Source: Malurus cyaneus samueli
Lineage: Eukaryota > Chordata > Aves > Passeriformes > Maluridae
DNA length: 64,000 nt
Direction: 5' to 3'
Assembly: GCA_009741485.1 (NCBI GenBank)
Contig: CM019214.1
Span: 6,850,991-6,914,990 of the forward strand
Position numbers and translations under genes: made by a program. Positions 60,805 through 64,000 of the stretch are shown here, one piece after another (positions within the stretch are counted from its first letter, which is position 1; each line of letters begins with the position of its first letter). The notes beneath the pieces were generated by a model. It ran no database searches. It was not told the DNA's origin and saw only the letters and a list, made by a program, of their open reading frames with translations.

Positions 60805-61021
60805 GAATCCTAGATGAATATGCAATTCCTGAAACCTATAAACTTGTATCTATTGGGAACCTAGATAGATATGCTAATTCCTGAAATCCTATAAAATTTA
60901 TACCGTGCTGTACACGGGTGTGATTCTGCCATCAAGTTGTGCCTGGGATCCCAAATACCGAGGTAAAACCCTTTTTATCCCCTTAACCGTGTCTGTGTCA
61001 TTATTAAAAACTGGCCTTTCA
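60805..61021 (+). promoter_or_regulatory. Possible LTR promoter-like sequence with repeated units
   Basis: A roughly 35-bp unit CCTAGAT(G/A)(A/G)ATATGC(T)AATT followed by CCTGAAA(T)CCTATAAA occurs twice (near 60808 and 60860). The second ends in a good TATA box (CCTATAAAATTTATA, about 60890). Downstream sequence to GGCCTTTCA (61021) has the look of an R-U5 region with a terminal CA. I found no target duplication or primer-binding site, so the retroviral call is weak. Confidence 0.35.
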
Positions 61022-61403
61022 AGGCAACATCACAGCGACAGTGCTGCCCTTCACAGAGGAACAGAGCAGCTCAAGAGCACTTTGCCATCTCTGCAGTGCC
61101 CATCCGGGCTGCTGAATGGGAAGGAACTGGAGGTTTCCTTTTGGAGGGAGGAGATCCAAGAACATATCCTTGTGTATTCCTTTATTCCTGAGTCTTTCTG
61201 CTTGCACGTTTCATCTTCTGTGCCCCAGACGATATGTATAGAACATCGTCTGTATGATGTACAGACACAGCTTTGTCCCATAGCTGTGGGATTGGATTCC
61301 TCCAAAGGAAAATGTCACATTATGCACCTGTCAATGATCTTTTTTTCTGCTGTTTTGTGGAAGCGTGCCAAAGGGAATGTGGCCCTGGTGGGCAATGTGA
61401 GCT
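61022..61403. other. Unique sequence ending at the gap
   Basis: About 380 bp found once in the window, ending at the N run. The open frames through it run into the gap and are not supported as genes. Confidence 0.5.
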
Positions 61404-61428
61404 NNNNNNNNNNNNNNNNNNNNNNNNN
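61404..61428. other. Assembly gap of 25 N
   Basis: Exactly 25 N. A fixed-length placeholder, so the real distance is unknown. The sequence just right of it repeats sequence 1.9 kb to the left. Confidence 0.99.
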
Positions 61429-62531
61429 CTTCATGGTCAGGTGAGGTACGTGTTACACTGCTGGAGTCAATTCCTCCTCTTTCTCATCCTGTTCTATCTC
61501 ATCCTGTTCTATCTTGTGGTCTGGGTTGCTCAGTAACAGCAAGTCATGACCTTGTTCCCATAAAAACTGTCTAACAGAGATTCACCCAACTGAGATCCTT
61601 CTACATCACCGTGCCGGGCACAGGGGCAGAGCCACAGCAGAGCCACAGCACCGCGGGGCAGAGCTCGGGGCTCTGCTGCAGCCCAGGGACAGCCGGGGAC
61701 AGAGCCAGAGAGAGCTGGGACAGCCGGGGACAGCAGAGAGCTGGACAGCCGGACAAAGCAGAGAGCTGGGACAGCCGGGGACAGAGCCAGAGAGAGCTGG
61801 GACACGGGGACAAAGCCAGAGAGAGCTGGGACAGGCGGGGACAAAGCCAGAGGAGAGCTGGGACAGCCGGGGACAAAGCAGGGAGAGCTGGGACAGCCGG
61901 GGACAAAGCCAGGGAGAGCTGGGACAGCCGGGGACAGAGCCAGAGAGAGCTGGGACAGCCGGGGACAGAGCCAGAGAGAGCTGGGACAGGCGGGGACAAA
62001 GCCAGAGGAGAGCTGGGACAGCCGGGGACAAAGCAGGGAGAGCTGGGACAGCCGGGGACAGAGCCAGAGAGAGCTCGGTGCTGTCGGTCCCGGGACAAAG
62101 GGAGCCGCGGCTCTGCCCGGGGAACGCTCGGCTTTGGTCTCTCCCGTGGAGCAGCAGCTCGGGCTCCTCGCCCTCAGCGCTTTGGGCTCCGCCGCCAGAG
62201 GGCACGAGACAAATTTGGGGCTTCATTGGTGGCTGATGATTTTTGCTTTTCCTTTTTATGCTTCTGTACCCTCTATGAATCCGCCTGTACCCCTTAACCC
62301 ACATGTTTGTAATTCCTGAAGCCTGATATCCCAGCTAGTTAGGAGTTCGCTGGGCAGAGAGACCAAACATCCTGAAAGGTCAGTGTGCCCGTGTGTATCT
62401 TAAACCCGAGCTCAGCTTGGGTGAAGCCTTCTCTCGGAACATCTTGTGTAAATGGGCTCTGGCCTCATCCAGGGGGGGACTCATTAGAATAGGGGGACAT
62501 TACTGATTTGTGAAGTTTCTTATTGGGGAAT
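61429..62531 (+). repeat. Gap-flanking duplicated segment, copy 2
   Basis: Repeats 59506-60809 from CTTCATGGTCA to TATTGGGGAATC. At 1103 bp it is 201 bp shorter, mostly from fewer minisatellite units, plus scattered one- to three-base indels (for example ACTGTC for ACCTGTC, GCCGGGCAC for GCCGGCAC). Its right flank (CTAAGTGAGCTTCTCTG) differs from that of copy 1. Confidence 0.93.
61686..62075 (+). repeat. 31-bp GC-rich minisatellite, array 2 (about 13 units)
   Basis: Same unit as array 1, with its own variants (GGACAGGCGGGGACAAAGCC, CAGAGGAGAGCTGGG). One four-unit block with the CAGGCGGGG variant appears twice (near 61831 and 61987), so block duplication occurred inside the array or during its assembly. 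Confidence 0.95.
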
Positions 62532-64000
62532 CTAAGTGAGCTTCTCTGCATCACTGCTGTCTTTATCATGGCACAGATGATATCCACAGCTTGGATGTTC
62601 AGAAATTCTACAGGATCTGGGGCCTATCATTTTAGTGATTACTTAGCTGAAGGAACAAGTAAGTTTTAATTTGGTGAACGTACCACCCCATTATTTTTTT
62701 AAGATCCAAAACATGCAGATTTCACAGCCAGGGAACCACTTCCTTGAAATCAAGGTTATCATTCTAGATGCATCTAACAGAGGAGTGAATTCTGAGGTGT
62801 GGAGGAGCTTCGTTTGGTCTCTGATAAATCCAGATGGTGCCATCCTTTAAAATGGTTCTCATAGAAGAGGAGGGTGACTGGAACCATGCCCCTTCTGAAA
62901 ATGCAGAGGGTGGTCTATAGGAAATAAGTAATAACTGAAAATTTTAACAGCAGCCCTTACAGTTTTTCTGATCTGTTTCTGATGATCCAGAAGTTCCAGC
63001 AAAACCCTTTTATCACTGTTCTTGCAGGGTCACCTAGCTACTGTAGCCAAATTTTTTTTTTTAAATATTCCCTGGAGAATGATCAGCAATTACTTTCTTT
63101 AACACCTGAAAATACAATATGTATTATGTCACAGTTAATAGATCATATCTTTCTGTGAATGTCTTTGCCAAATTTGTGGAGAACTTAACTGAAGCCTTAT
63201 CAGTAAAAATCTCTATTTCCCCAAATAAGATAAATATGATCGTAATTATTTAATTAATTCTGTTTGTGAGTTGTCAAAACTGAGAAAGAATTTTCTAAAC
63301 AAATGCATCAGGGGCATCTTTGTGTCCTTTTTAGAATCCGAAATTATTTTGTCATGGTAGAAAGAGCTGCAGCATCAATCCCAACACAAAATACATGGGG
63401 CTCTTCATAACGCAAGAGATGTTGCAGACCTTGCCTCCAGACAGATGTGTCATGGGAAGACACACTCTTCTTAGAAGTGTCTGAAGATGTCACTGTGTCA
63501 CCGTATGGGTAACTGTTTGTTCTTTTAAACATTTATGATCAGAGGTTTAAGGCTAAGAACAGGACTGTTTTACCTGCAAAAGCAGTTTTCCATTTTCATA
63601 TTTGGAAAACCAGCACTCAGAAAGAAAAACAGATGGGTTGAGCTGAAATACTTGCATTGATATCAAGACAGAAACAGGAGTATGATGTTCCAATGTCTGA
63701 ACAGCTCCTGTCCCTCCTGGAACTGTTGATCTCTTCCCCACAGATTGAGGAAAGCTGTGCTTTGATCTGGTTTTGATGACCTGATGAAAGAAATTTCTGA
63801 ATTTCCCTGAATACCTTGAAAGAGAATGTCCTCTTAATGTCTCGCCAGATACATGTGCTGAAAAGCTGTCACAAATTCTTTAAAAACCTGGAGAGGAAAA
63901 GGATGTTTTTCAAAAGAAAAAAATTGTAAGTGAGACAATCTGGAGGATTTATTATCCTCTAAGTTTTGAACTTGTCCATTTCCAGGTTTTTCTGTTAAGC
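62532..64000. other. Non-coding stretch to the end of the window
   Basis: AT-rich single-copy-looking sequence. No gene, RNA or transposon recognised. Confidence 0.55.

Larger units (their letters stand above)
59506..60809 (+). repeat. Gap-flanking duplicated segment, copy 1
   Basis: From CTTCATGGTCA to TATTGGGGAATC, this 1.3-kb segment recurs at 61429-62531 after the assembly gap. It contains the 31-bp minisatellite and a GC-rich downstream part (CCGCGGCTCTGCCCGGGGAA, TCTCCCGTGGAGCAGCAGCT, CGCCGCCAGAGGGCACGAG). Long open frames exist on both strands only because the 31-bp repeat lacks stops. I do not call them genes. Confidence 0.93.

Noticed and set aside
61606..62304. 232-codon minus-strand frame in the second minisatellite array
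   Set aside because: Repeat-driven, frameshifted relative to the first array copy, and adjacent to an assembly gap.

Overview
The window looks like bird nuclear DNA, probably from a songbird. It is AT-rich and non-coding. The best lineage evidence is a set of CR1 LINE 3' ends, several finishing in the avian CR1 octamer tail (ATTCTATG register), together with solo endogenous-retrovirus LTRs that still have target-site duplications. I found no protein-coding exon, tRNA or rRNA that I could defend. The open frames present are short, low-complexity, or lie inside repeats. The window is either intergenic or inside a very long intron.

Layout. 1-7.5 kb: AT-rich sequence without recognisable content. 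7.5-8.8 kb: a CR1 tail, then a complete 630-bp solo LTR (family A, TSD GAGGG). 13.3-13.6 kb: a minus-strand CR1. 16.4-16.8 kb: two CR1 fragments with tails pointing outward. 19.4-20.35 kb: a CR1 split by a second family-A solo LTR (TSD CCTTC). 20.4-35.4 kb: about 15 kb with nothing but simple repeats and one strong palindrome. 35.5-36.2 kb: a third family-A solo LTR, on the minus strand (TSD CCGAG). 36.7-37.3 kb: a CR1 whose octamer tail has grown to about 275 bp. 41.2-41.6 kb: another CR1. 43.2-43.5 kb: a 109-bp unit repeated three times. 45.1 kb: a (CTTTTT)n tract. 47.4-48.0 kb: a solo LTR of a different family (TSD GTCCC). 51.7-52.2 kb: an A-rich tract followed by a possible degraded LTR and leader.

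The last 10 kb is the most complex part. A 2.3-kb segment occurs twice (53869-56179 and 57115-59389). Between the copies lies unique sequence plus a retroviral LTR-like piece, part of which recurs after the second copy. Next come two copies of a 1.1-1.3 kb GC-rich segment with a 31-bp minisatellite, on either side of a 25-N assembly gap (61404-61428). The gap, the copy structure and the uneven indel density all suggest that much of this duplication is an assembly artefact, although a real repeat-mediated duplication is not excluded.

No genes work together here. The content is a record of transposon insertion, LTR-LTR recombination to solo LTRs, and tandem-repeat growth. I did not find a convincing new biological system.
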